Assembly: GCA_009103225.1 (NCBI GenBank)
Contig: RHPI01002503.1
Coordinates: forward strand, 1-64,000
Origin: Chlorokybus atmophyticus
Lineage: Eukaryota; Streptophyta; Chlorokybophyceae; Chlorokybales; Chlorokybaceae
Reading direction: 5' to 3'
Length of the DNA stretch: 64,000 bases
The position numbers were made by a program, and so were the translations under genes. The notes beneath the pieces were generated by a model, which was given only the letters and a program-made list of their open reading frames with translations, had not been told where the DNA came from and ran no database searches. Positions 36,088 to 47,745 of this stretch are shown here, in pieces (position 1 is the first letter of the stretch; each line of letters begins with the position of its first letter).

Positions 36088-39000
36088 CAAGCGCTCCTTT
36101 GCAACATGTTGTGCAATCGTAATGAAGCTGTTACATTCAAAGGTGTGTCTTCAGGTGTAAGGTGTAAATGACACAACATTGCGCTAAAAGTGTATGCATA
36201 CATGATAGCAATTGATGTTAATTGTAAAACTAGCCATGCAAGCAATGAATTGAGTTTTGAAGAATTTTTTATGTAACCAGGATATCAAAAAAACCTCAAA
36301 AAGCTGCAAAAATGGCATATATTGCAGCTTGCAATGCATGACCATATTTAAAAATATACAACTCACATGGCCACATACAAGTACATGTATGAATTCATTT
36401 ATTTCGGCAGTTATGTTAAGACAGCCATGCTGATATTAGTTTTCGGCATGCTTATTTCAGCATGCATTACAGCAATCGGGAGTAACGGCATTACTCGTAC
36501 TTAGAAATTATGATTTGTTTACGTAATACCTATGTCAGAATATCACTATTATTAAAGAGTGTATGAATATTACGATAACGCTGCGTATTTACCCATAAGA
36601 ATGTACATGTGGAAAAACTCACAAATGCGATTATGCTTCATGTTAATAAACATATGGTTTAAGTTTAAGCTGCGATTTAACAATGTTATTGTCAAAGTAA
36701 AGTTTATTTAAGTGTTTCTTTAAGTAAAGTGTATATTTGTGGTTGATGTTCTCGTATATTATTGTTGGACACGCATTTCATGCAAACAACTACTTTGCAT
36801 TTTACTAGTGAAGTCAACATCTTTTTGGCAGATCATGTGGATGCATTGTTGTATAATATAATGTGGTTGGAATGTTATTACATTATGCAATGTATGTTTT
36901 AATCTTATACACATGCTATTCATTCATGCTTATGTGTGATATAAAATAAATAAAAGCATTGATACATGGTGGTGTAACTGTCGTCGATTGTAATTACATT
37001 ACATACATATTATCTGAATGATTTTGTGGTACATATGTGTAGTACAAGTGTAGCACATGTGGATAGTACAATAAAACAGCTGTACATGTACGTTAATATG
37101 AAACGCATGTACATTGTACGTATTTGAGTTATATCCAAATTCAGTGTAATAATCTATCCGTATCCTTGCAATTTAATCGGAATACAATTTTATGGTTGCG
37201 TTTAACTTATGGCGTTATGGCTTTTCATAACAAGCTTTTGTTATAAGACATTACCGTATTTACCCCATACAATCCTCGCCCATATATAGTCCCCCCAAGC
37301 AAAACCACGAGGGGATTGTGTTTGAACGACGTTCCCCCCTCCATTTTTATGTTGCCCCTGAGAGGGACTGTACTGACATGATATGTTAAACTGCCATGTA
37401 TATATGTCAACATCATAATCCACTACATATGCATGTGTTGATGATAAACAACATATTATGCATAGTACTACACATACTGAAGTATTACTATAATAAACAC
37501 AATCCGTCCTTTGCATTATTACATTATTGCATACCGTATGCAATATGTATGTAAAGTGACTTTGCATATTTCAGAATACATTTGCTTCATATTTTTTAGT
37601 ATGGCATAGATCATGTGAAATAAATTTAAGTTGTAACAGCGTATGTATGAAGGCTTGGTAGGAGTCGCGGGTTGCTAATGCGGCGCCAGAAGACTGGGTG
37701 CATCGCGCGGCAGCATGTATCACCACCGTTCGATGTAGATGATCGAACGGCCTGATGACGGTTGACCTCGTGATTCTGGCGGTCGACTGGCAGTCGACCT
37801 GCTTCCTGTTATAACGTGACCTCTACTGGCTGCAAACGACTAACAATCAAGCCGTCTACTTCGGTAAACTAACGAAACCAAGGGATAAAAACTCCCCCTT
37901 TTCATCAGTGGCTCACGTGTAATAGTTACACAAGAGCCTTTAAAGGTTTATATGTAGTAATTTTAATTGTTATTATCACTTGAGTCTATTACTACTGTGA
38001 AATTTAAGAGCTATCTACAGCACATATAAGCCTCAACAAATAGCCCTATATAGCGTTATTGTCACGAAATAGCAATTTTAACCCATCTTATTAAAAAAAT
38101 AAAAACTTAATAATTAGATACAATCTTTAACACTTTCAGCCCAACTTAACCATGCACATGCTTCATATATTCCTATAGCTTGCCATAAACAGGAGGTCCC
38201 AAGTTGATTGCAGTACGAGGCCACAACCGAGGGCACTGTACAACATACGAGTTTTTTACATTATCACAATTATTTCGCAATATTCTGGATCCTCGATTTT
38301 GAGGCCAACCGTATGCCTGCGTTCACAAAAACTTGTTAGAGATTGATACAACAACAGCAATACAGTAAGTGCTTTGCGTAATATGTCAACACATATGTAT
38401 CATACATAATATGTGAGTTGGTGTCGATGGGTGATACTACCTGTGTGTGCATGCGCGTGCTTGTGCGTATTGGAACTTGCCTATGTGGGCGTGCATTGTC
38501 GCTATAAGTATGTGTGTGCGTGCGTATATATGCGTGTGTGCAGTGCTCTGTGTGTACGCATAAACACGTGTGCACTTTTGTGCGTGCATGCGTGTGTGCA
38601 AGCGCGTGCGGGAGGGCGCCGGGGGAGGGGGGGGTGAATGCTGCTTATGCGTTTTACAAGGCATGGCACTCACCTGCCGGCCTGGCCGCCACCCTGGCTT
38701 GGCCTGGCCTGCGCCTGGTCGGCCAGTGCTTTGGCCTGGTTGCCGCCCTCGCCTGGCCTCCGTCTGCGCCCAATTGGCCACGCCTCCGCCTGGTTGCATG
38801 GACCACGCTGGAACGCGCCGCCTTGGCCTCCGCCGCCGCCGCCGCCGCCGGTGCTACGGGCACGTGAGCTGCGGGGGCAATCGACCAATCAAACGGTCAA
38901 CATGCCGGCACCTTGCCGGCTAGCGTCGCAAGCCTTCCTCACCTTACTGGCAACCCTGATAGAGTCCCCGGTTTTGATACAGTCCCCCTTTGATTTTGCC

Positions 39001-39828
39001 GGGGGGGGGGTCTGTATACCAGGGGGCATTCTGTTAGGGCGGGGGGACTACATTGTGAGCGTAGCACAGTCACCGCTCAGATACGTCGTTAGCGTCGGAC
39101 GACGTATCTGCGTAGATAACTTGACCCGCTCCGGTTACGCTATCAACTGTAACCCAACGGCGGCAGGTTGCTGCCGACTTGCTGTATTAAGCGCCCACAT
39201 GCAAGTGCATGTATTGCACATTTATACATGCTGTGATACTATTTCGGACTGTTTCATCAATGTGATGATCTTTTATGTGTGTGACATGTTCTTAATACCT
39301 GCCGACACAATGAGTGCATAAGTGACGCAGGCCGGATTCCCACCAGAGTAGCCGCTGGCATGCTGCACGTGGGCGTGAAGCGCGCAAATTTCCAACGCAC
39401 GCTGCGATGAGCAGCCGATGGAGGCTGCTGGGCAGCTGAACCTGAAGTGCCCTCCCGCGTCATGAAAGCTGATGGCGGCCGCCGCCAAGAACGTAACCGC
39501 GTGAACAAGCTGTTAAACACCTTGGATTTAGAAACTGTCGTCCATTGTCCTTACAATCAGCCTCAAACCTACCTACTTTCAGGTTCCAAGCTCTGCAGTG
39601 GGCAGGTCGATGTGACACTCGAAACCTACAATCCCGTGCGCCATTCATACATCGGATCCGTGTCCTGTTGTCGGTCTGGATATAGGCTTGGACATCAGCT
39701 GAGCTGCGCAAACGAAGCATTGGTTGGCGGTAGTAGCGGCGGTGGTGTCGGCGGCGGGGTGAGCGGGCGTGGCTCCGGTGGTGTGCGTGCCCTCGGGCTT
39801 GGAGGTACGGGGAGTTTGCCGAGCGGCT
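36088..39828. other. Gene-poor region, AT-rich then low-complexity
   Basis: 36088 to about 38380 is markedly AT-rich with only short frames. Segments with C or G runs at 37255-37385 and 38955-39055 look like pieces of a dispersed repeat (AGTCCCC, GGGGGACTA). 38415-38620 is TG-rich and 38660-38860 is a degenerate GCCTGG minisatellite. The proline- and tryptophan-rich frames over the latter are repeat products. 39060-39828 may include the 5' flank of the MRS2 gene; no other gene is seen. Confidence 0.5.
38660..38860. repeat. Degenerate GCCTGG-rich minisatellite
   Basis: Many imperfect copies of GCCTGGC/GGCCTGG are spaced 5-20 bp apart and end in a (CCG)n run at about 38828-38850. Confidence 0.6.
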
Positions 39829-42050
39829 ATGTTTGGCGGCTCACGGGGCGGTGCAGTGGCAGCGGCGGCGGCGGTTGAACTGGCGGCAGTAGGCCAATCC
39901 CGGCTTCGCCACGTGGCAGTGGGCGGTGCCTGCCACGTGGCTACCCGCAACCTGGAGGCTGCAGCGCCCATTGCTCCGGGCAGCGCCCATCGTCTGAGCC
40001 TCCTGCAGCGACTGGCACGGTCTGCTTCACGCGAAACCCCAAGCAGCGTCCTCACCTGCTGCCTTAAGGGTTCTTCCTCTCTGGACTGTGGCCAAACCCT
40101 CAACTATGCAGCCCTTTCACTTAGGTCTGGCTTCGCCGGTCGTCAGCCCGGCGATTCATGCCCAAGTAAGTTGAAACGTTGCTCAGCTGTGTTTGGGAAT
40201 TGGAGCCTTCAGCTGTGACACTACAGATTGTTTGTCAAGCTGTTAGGACGTGTTACAACACAATTCGTGTTGTAACGCGGACCCGGACTGGTGTGTGCGT
40301 CGACATGTGCATCAGTGGTATGGCTGCATCCAGATCTTTACTTGATCACCACTGCCATGTTGCAAGCACTGGCGGTGTCTTGCATTACCCGTTGGTCGGC
40401 GATTGGTCTCGTCAGTCAATGTCCTGTAGCAGCCTCTACTACGTGCATTATGACCATACTGGCGTCTGCCATTGGAACCCCAAGCTTACACTGGTGTCGC
40501 CTCAGGCGGGCATGGCTGTCAAGCCTGAGCGCATGCAGTCGCCCAGTGCTCAGCACATGTTGGCCGATGGTATGCCCATCCTTTCCTCGGCAAATGACCT
40601 GCAAAGCCTTGTCAAGAAGCTTGGCGCCACATCCCGTACATGGCTGCGATTTGACAGCGAGGGCGGTTCTTGCCTTATGGAGGCAGACAAGCATGCTATC
40701 ATGCAGGTTTGTGCGTAGTAAAGTTATCATTAACAGATGCGCTGCCATGAACAGATCGTATTGTTTGATGATCTGCATCAGTAACAAGAATTGTTCATGC
40801 TTCCAGAGGGTAGGTGTACCCGCACGCGATCTCCGTATGCTGGACCCACAGTTGACGTACCCGTCAACAATACTGGTGCGCGACCGTGGGCTTGTCCTCA
40901 ACTTGGAGCACATCAAGGCGATCATAGGCACGGACGAGGTCCTGCTGCTGAACTCCTCCTCAGAACAGGTCGCTCCGCTCGTTGAAGAGATGCGAAAACG
41001 ACTCCGTCGTTGTGGTGCTGGCTTTGATCATGGTGATGAGCAGCCCAAAGCTGTTGGCAGGCATGCTGGCATGCTCAGTGACGATGAAAGTGCTGCGGAC
41101 TCTGACAGTGTGATGTCGCCTGGCTCTCGACAAGCCAGACAAACCCCGCGTTCAGCAACCAGAGGAGAGGCTGTCCTCCCTCTTGAGTTTCGTGCCTTGG
41201 AAGTGGTACTTGAGCATGTGTGCGGCATGCTTGACACTCAGACTCAGGAGCTCAAGACAGGCATGTACCAAGCTCTCGATGCTCTCACCTTCAAGGTCAC
41301 GAGTCTCAATCTGGAGCGCGTCCGTCGGCTGAAGAATAGGATGACCAGACTCACTGCGCGAGTGCAGAAAGTCAGGGAAGAGTTGGAGTCTCTTCTCGAT
41401 GACGATGAGGACATGGCTGACATGTATCTGACCCGCAAGTTGATGCCTCCCATGTCGCCTGCCACCTTGTCCACACCTGCTTCAAGGCGCTCCACGCGCT
41501 CTAGCAAGTCCTCCAAGTCGGAACAGTCCAACGCGCCACCAGATGTGCAGGAACTGGAGATGCTTCTGGAGGTGTTCTTCACACAGGTTAGTGGCGCACA
41601 TTGCCAACCACATGACTGCAGCACTTGCGTTTTCAGCATGCAGTGCCTGCAACTACAGTGGACATTGGTTTGCATATGCGCTTGCTACCTTTCTGCTGCG
41701 TAGATTTCCTGTTCCTTGACGGTGGTTGCGCGGTGCAGATGGATGGTGTCTACAACCAGCTAACTGCACTGCGTGAGTATATAGACGATACTGAGGATTA
41801 CATCAACATAGAGCTTGACAACCACCGCAACCAGCTCATCCAGCTGCAACTCGTGCTTTCCACTGCCACCTTCACCCTCAGTATTACTGGTCTGGTGGCG
41901 GGCGTTTTTGGCATGAATGTGCCGTTTGATTGGAATGGCAGCAGGGGAGTGTTTTATCCAGTCGTTGGGCTTTCCTTTTTTGCCAGCTTCGCGCTTTTCT
42001 TCCTTTTCACTGGGTTTTTGAGGTGGAAGCGCGTGCTTTGCGTCGGCTAG
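39829..42050 (+). CDS. MRS2/CorA-type magnesium channel, plant MRS2-1/5/10 clade
   Basis: Certain exons are 40807-41586 and 41739-42050, plus an exon ending at 40706 (MQ|gtttgtg) that starts between 40213 and 40506. A 5' exon 39829-40165 (Ala-, Arg-, Ser-rich, organelle-type leader, donor gtaagt) is likely. Its join to the next exon is unresolved: only an acceptor at 40212 keeps phase, and it makes a 47-bp intron. The conserved part reads TWLRFDSEG, then PARDLRMLDPQLTYPST, VLNLEHIKAII, LPLEFRALEVVLEHVCG and LNLERVRRLKNRMTRL. YIDDTEDYINIELDNHRNQL follows, then two C-terminal helices with the pore signature GMN (VFGMNVP) between them. MRS2 proteins form pentameric Mg2+ channels in organelle or vacuole membranes. 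Which membrane is used here depends on the uncertain N-terminus. Confidence 0.9.
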
Positions 42051-42731
42051 CCCATTTCTATCAGCTCATAACCATCAGATGCGTTGCCACCAGCCTCCTA
42101 GTAGTCAAGTGCGCGCCGCAAGTGGTTGTCGCTGTAAAAATCTTTGCTGTAAGTGTTTGGCGGCATGGACACTTTGCATAATGACGAATGCCCTTGGAAA
42201 GCAGTAGGTGTTGCCCGACATACTCCTGAATTGCTGAGTCACGCAGAACGAAGCGTGTAGTCTGTGGGGGAGAGAAAATGCTGTATCCCCATGTGCTGTC
42301 TTAGCATGCGGACTGGCAGTGATAGTGCTGCTTGCAATTGTACAGCACCAGTACGCCAGGCAGTGATGATAAGTAGGTATGGCTGCTTTACCCTGCTGTT
42401 GTAATTTGGCAGTGTTGCTGAGCAGCTTGTTCAATGTGTTATGTTTACATCTGTTCAACTCTACTGCTCGGTTGTGCATGCCGTCCGTGGTGCACAGCAT
42501 GGCATGGGTGTTGCCTGTGTACAAATGCCGCATATAGGGTGCAAGCTTGACATTGAGGCAAGTGCGTAGGCAAGCAAGGGTAATGCAGCAAAAGCAGGCA
42601 GCATATGCGCATGTGCATCATTAGCAATTTCGCCTTGCATTTGTGGCGATGTGTGATTGCATGTTTCTGATCTGCTTTTACTAAATTGCTGTACTTTACA
42701 ATCACAATTGATTGGTTACCTAGCTTTAAGT

Positions 42732-43000
42732 GCTGCGATGTATACAAGTCAGTGCATAAAAATCTGGAAAAGTCATCATAAACCAATAGACCAATAAGCA
42801 AGCATAACAAATTGTGCGAAACGGGTTTAGATGATTGGCTTATTGATATGCATATATTATACTACTGCCCTTGAACTAACTGATTGCCTAGATGTAAGCT
42901 GCAATGCATACGAGCCAGTGCTTGAGCAGTACATAAACCAACGGAATAAAAAACAAGCACGACAAGTTGTGTGCAACGGGTTGAAGAGGTGGCTTCTCAT
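42732..43000. repeat. Imperfect tandem duplication, unit about 167 bp
   Basis: The block beginning GCTGCGATGTATACAAGTCA near 42732 recurs from about 42898 as GCTGCAATGCATACGAGCCA. The parallel continues through ATAAACCAA, AAGCA..ACAA and TTGTG.GCAACGGGTT. The copies differ by many substitutions and small gaps. Confidence 0.6.
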
Positions 43001-43181
43001 CGCTGAGCAGCAACAATAAAAATGCCATACATGTCACTGCAACGAGGTGCAGTACAACAGTCAAAGCTTATTAGCTGTTGGGCGGAGCTCGCTCGGTTCA
43101 ACAACATCACAATCTACCTACGATTCTACCTACCTTAGCAACACTTCAACTCACGAAGTCGCGGCGAGACGAGCTCAATGT

Positions 43182-43218
43182 AACCATGTGCATATGTGTA
43201 ACCATGTACATATGTGTT
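43182..43218. repeat. Two-copy 18-bp tandem repeat
   Basis: GTAACCATGTGCATATGT is directly followed by GTAACCATGTACATATGT, one base different. Confidence 0.7.
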
Positions 43219-44065
43219 TTAATGTGATAGCTCAGCAGTTGATGCAGGATAGCGCTTGGTTGAGTAGTTGCCATGCTCATGGTAGTGCAGCGGGGCCATC
43301 AGAGCAAACACAGCAGGACAACAAGCACACATGCACTTAAGCAGTGTTGTTCACAAGCGATGGTATGCCAGATACAAGCATGCACAAGGTTGAATGGAGG
43401 GGCCACAAACCATCATAAACCAGCAGGCATGCATAGGGTATGAGTCATACTCGCAAGAGTTGCAAGCCAGCATGCAGTCCGTGCTCACAGCAGCCAACAG
43501 TCACAGTCACATAAGCTAGCAAGCAAGGCCATACACTTGCATTACACCCAGGGCCAATCTACCACTATGCGCTAAATGACCTATGTGCAATGCCGTTGGT
43601 AAAGCAGGTAGCAGCCGCGACAGCAAACACCAATCAACCAACCAACCTGAGTGCACAAGCGTAGGCACAGTCAGCGTTGAAGTGAAGGCTTAGTGTAGAC
43701 GCACATCAAGGACGTGCGATGTGGTTTGTGTGATGGTGTGCTGGGTGTGCACTACGCCCGCCCTCTTCCCCGCCACTCTCTCCCCCGCTCTGGTGTTGCT
43801 CTGGCGGCTAGTTAGGGTTTCGACGCCGGCAGTAGTCAGTCTCAGGTCGTAGGCAGTAGTCGTTAACAGGCCAGTTGGTGTCATGTTATCAGTCAGTCAT
43901 GAAGGGGACAGTCCTTGAGCATGGATGCCATGGTAATTGGGTACACTCATACACAACGCACAATGGCAATATCACCATAGCAACAGCTACCAAGCAGACT
44001 CTATCGGACTGCATGAGGGCAGACCAGCTGCTCCCCTTATGCACGAGCTCACCTGCACCTACCTG

Positions 44066-45121
44066 TCACCCTGGTTGCCTCGCAGTCGCACCTACGGGTT
44101 GTTGCGGCATGCCCTCACAAGCTTTAACCTCCTGCAGATACAGCTGCAACGGTGAGAGGTCATATGTCCCCGGTTGCCTTGCCATCTTCGCCCTCGGTTT
44201 ATTCAGTAGGACATGCTTCCCGCAGCGATATGAACACATGGCTGCTACCAGCCGTTTCATTTCCCAGAGGAAATGGGGTCTGAATGTACACACTCTGGTG
44301 AACCTGACATGCCAGGACACAACCATGTTCATCTTAATCACAATGGCAAGATCAGATAGTGGATGCGGAGCCCGCAACACATGCACTGACTGAAATGCTA
44401 GCTCCCGTAACTTGTCATACAACCTGGTGCAAACACCATGGTTAGCTGTCAAGGTCAGCAAGTTCAACAAGGTCACTGCTGTTTTTGATGCTATTTGTGA
44501 TAGGGTCAGCATGTTCTGTGGGTAAATACCACCAGCAAGTGCACCATCTGCCATGTACATGAACTCAAGAAACTTGGGCAATGCAATCACTAGCAAGTCA
44601 TCCACAAACCGTAAGACACAGTGTGCCAGCCTGAGGAAGAGGGGCCTGTCTATCAAGGGTCGCAACCGTCGCAGCCTCCCGAGCTCATAAGCAAAGGTAA
44701 TAGTTTGCCAAGTATACACCCACACAGTTTCCCATTACAAGGCCAATGCGCTGCCTGTGCAATGTATCCTTGGCAGCCTGCGCGAACAGGTTGACACAAA
44801 CAAACTGCAACAGTGTGTGCAGCAAGTCCTCTGTGAGAATTTTGTGATATTAGTGCTTGCTATGACCGCTGAGCCAGCAGCCAACCTATGTGTCACCACA
44901 CCTGCGGTCACTGTGACATGCAGTGCTAATGCTCTGCATTGCCTGCGCATGTAGTCAAACACCTTATGCATCACCATGGCCAGGTTGTGCAACAGGTCAT
45001 CATGTGGGTTGTTAGTGTACAACGTGGTGAAGTCATAGGTTGGCAACTGCAAGAACTCACGCTTCTCTTCATGAGTGCGTGCGGTGTTGAGGTAGGTCTG
45101 TAGCTGCATGGTGTCAAGCAC
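44066..45121 (-). pseudogene. Decayed reverse transcriptase remnant (Penelope-like or related retroelement)
   Basis: Read on the minus strand, 45121-44735 has TYDFTTLYTNNPHDDLL, the RT domain A-type motif with the first catalytic Asp. Around 44830-44700 come LLHTLLQFVCVNL and QRIGLVMGNCVGVYLANYYL, the 'GL.MG...S..LAN.YL' block. 44725-44066 has YELGRLRRL, then RFVDDLLVI, an FVDD variant of the YxDD catalytic box, and a C-terminal 'thumb-like' region (PHPLSDLAIVIKMNM, RFTRVCTF). These pieces sit in different frames: a stop or frame change near 44700 and another upstream break the gene, so it is not functional as one frame. The motif style (DFTTLYTN, GL.MG) is that of Penelope-like and similar RTs widespread in algae. 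No GIY-YIG or integrase domain is visible nearby. Confidence 0.65.
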
Positions 45122-46092
45122 ATGCAGTGTGTTAAGCTTGGTTGGCGCTATGTCTTTGAGACTTGAACCTTGTGCACATTCACTATGAGATATACAGATA
45201 GACTACCATCAGCACCTAGCACACAGACACTCTGCTTCATTGCAACTGGAAACCCTCAACAGCATTCACGAAGAGATCAACACATCTACAGTGACATCCG
45301 TTGTGAGTATCCATGCCGTTGATCCATGCATGACAAAAAAGGGGGCGGTAGGACTTGGAGCAGAGTGCAGCATGGACTTAGCCCAATGGTCGTGTATGAG
45401 GCATGAGGTGCATGTGGCTTGCTGTATTTGGTGTATAGGAGATGATACGCTTCATTAAGGTGTGGCTTTGGATTGTTTATAACTGCCTCGCGCATCCTGT
45501 ACACCGCATCATGGCGGGCAAAGCAACAAGCTGCAGTCCTAAGGCAGCATTTGACACTGAAAGCAGTCAGGACATCACAAATCAGCTTGTACTCTAGCAC
45601 TTGCTCCATTGCAGGCGCCCCACCGCTCCAGCCTGCACACGCTGTAGCACACCAGCAACCCACTGCCCAATTATACACAAGAAGCCTGCCATCATGTGCA
45701 ACTCCATCACGCGAGTCTACACTGCACAAGCTGCACAACTGCAGCAGATTATCAAAAGGCGTCCTGAAGTGCCATGTCTTCAACCCCATCGGATTGAAGC
45801 GCAACGGGGCGCAGTCACACTACATGTGCGCTGGCAGGCATGTGCTGACTGTGCCTGGGCAGTGTGCATGTGTGCGCGCTCGTGCGCTTGGGAGTTGAGG
45901 TGGGGGCGTTGGGGCTGTGCTGCTTCCGCAAGTTGCGCAAGCAATCCTTGCTGTTATGATGTACTATGATCGCATATGCCCTTCAACCAACGAGTTCAGG
46001 TTGGCGGAAGATGCCAACATAAAAGTGACTTGCATTAACATTTAACATATTCGACCAAGCCGCATGGCCCTCAGGTTGGTAGCACACTACTC
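45122..46092. other. Intergenic region, possible 5' remains of the RT element
   Basis: Minus-strand frames at 45286-45804 are open for 172 codons but carry no motif I can name. They could be the decayed upstream part of the retroelement. Confidence 0.3.
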
Positions 46093-47745
46093 TCATGGCC
46101 GCGGTCTCCTGTTGATTGCTGCCAGTTTCAGATCACGCTCAGCTTCATACTCCCGCAACTCTGACCTCTGCAAGAAGGCTACTTTCTCCGTGTATTTGTC
46201 CCCACTCTTCTTGTGCTCCTCTAGTTCTTGTGACGTCCCCTCTTTGTCTTTGAGGGTGCCCCAGTCCATCCGCGTCTTGTCCAAAACATTCATTTTCCTC
46301 TGAGACACAATGACACTGACAAGTGAGCAATGCTGCCCCAACTTTACTGATGAAGTAGTGCGAGTGCAGTGTTGCAACTAACTTATTGTAACATGCCTTC
46401 TTCTCAATAGACTGCAGCAAGGAATCCAAGGCGGAATCTGAGTGGGCGGCGAAAGAACCTTCTTGGTCCGTTCTGCATGAAACAGCAACAACCCGCATCA
46501 GCATCTACACACACAGTTGCACGTCACAACTTGTGGCATACTACAGACCAAGCACCACATACTGTGCCACATACTTGCGCTTAGCAGCAGCAGCAGCCTC
46601 TTTTGTGTTTGGATCCAGTAACCTTGTTACCCTGTCGTGACACAACCGTTCAGGCCATGTCAACAGGTTGGTCATCCTTTGAAGGTAATGGTTCCGGACC
46701 TGAACTGATTTGCTGGTTCAACAACAAAGCAGTCGTACCTTACTGTCTCGCCAGCAAAGTCCCGGGTCTCTGTGACTGCAAGTTTATTGCTGGTGTCGGG
46801 CACTGATGCCACTGCAGCTTTCGCCGCCGCCAGTGCAGCGGCAGCCAGTGCTGTGGAGCTGCCTGAGGTGCCTGCACTATCTGTGCTTTTCTCTGCACTG
46901 CTCCTGGCCACCTTCCCTAGGTTTGCTAACCATGGCTGCCATAATTCACAGAAATTGTGATAACCACGCTGTGATGCACGATGCTGCTGCACACTACCAA
47001 CAAGCGACAAGCAGACGCACCTCCGACTTGAAACCTGGTTTGTGCTGCTGCTCCTGCTTAGCTGGTGTGACTGATGTGCGAACGGGTGCCTTATTCAGTT
47101 GTGCCCATATGGCTTCTACCTTGCTTTTGCGTGCTGCGTTCAAACATCATACACTTGAGTCAAACAGCCAGTACAGCAGGCACCGACCTGAACCTTCTGT
47201 AATGCCATGCTGCACATCATTATTGGCAGTGTAGCTACCTGCAGCTTGTGGATCCTGTACAGTAGTGTTCTCTGTCGTTGCGGCCTTTAATTGAGCAACG
47301 TCTTGCGCTGTGTCGGCTTCAGATTGCACCAAGGCACCTCGGCGACTGCTGCACGCACCAGCAGCGACAGCTAAGCGCAGGAAACCAACAACAGACTTCA
47401 GTCGCGGAGCGCATGCCGAAGAGCATGAACAGTGGCAGATTTCGAGGGGCGTGCAAGCACGACACCGCTGCACTGCAACCTGAAGTCCCACACAGTAAGC
47501 CTAGTTGTTGGCTACTTCTAAGCAGCAAATGCGAGCTAGTGCACATGACGGAGACAGGCGCTGCTGGTTGCTGCATGCAAAGTCCCAGCATTGACTTTGA
47601 CAGCACACCTGCGCTGTGGTGGCTTGAGCTTGCTAGTGCCGTTCTGCTCTGCCCTCTGCGCCTCCTCGTCCGCGCCCGGGTTGTAGTCCTGATCGTCCTC
47701 CTCGTCGGAGTCCAACTCCGCCTCCTGCTCCTTCAGCTTGTCCAT
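46093..47745 (-). CDS. SWC5: BCNT/CFDP1/SWC5 family protein (SWR1 chromatin remodeller subunit)
   Basis: Seven exons (47745-47609, 47345-47239, 47133-47021, 46935-46739, 46631-46575, 46472-46397, 46299-46093) give 297 aa plus stop. The start is acidic (ELDSDEEDDQDYNPGADEE), the family's DEF/Y-like H2A-H2B binding segment. The middle has KVEAIWAQLNK and VTETRDFAGETVRV. The C-terminal BCNT domain is KMNVLDKTRMDWGTLKD, KEGTSQELEEHKKSGDKY and KVAFLQRSELREYEAERD. Yeast SWC5 and human CFDP1 belong to the SWR1/SRCAP complex that exchanges histone H2A for H2A.Z, so this protein should act in the nucleus. The intron after exon 6 uses a GC-AG border (AAG|gcatgt), the only choice that keeps the frame KK|RKMN. 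Confidence 0.92.

Larger units (their letters stand above)
42051..44065. other. Intergenic region with short tandem repeats
   Basis: No gene is seen. It contains an imperfect tandem duplication (42732-43000), an 18-bp tandem repeat (about 43182-43218) and several purine- or CA-rich stretches. Confidence 0.5.

Noticed and set aside
38638-39321. 227-codon plus-strand frame rich in Trp, Pro and Leu
   Set aside because: It is a translation of the GCCTGG minisatellite and a CCG run; the rest has no family resemblance.
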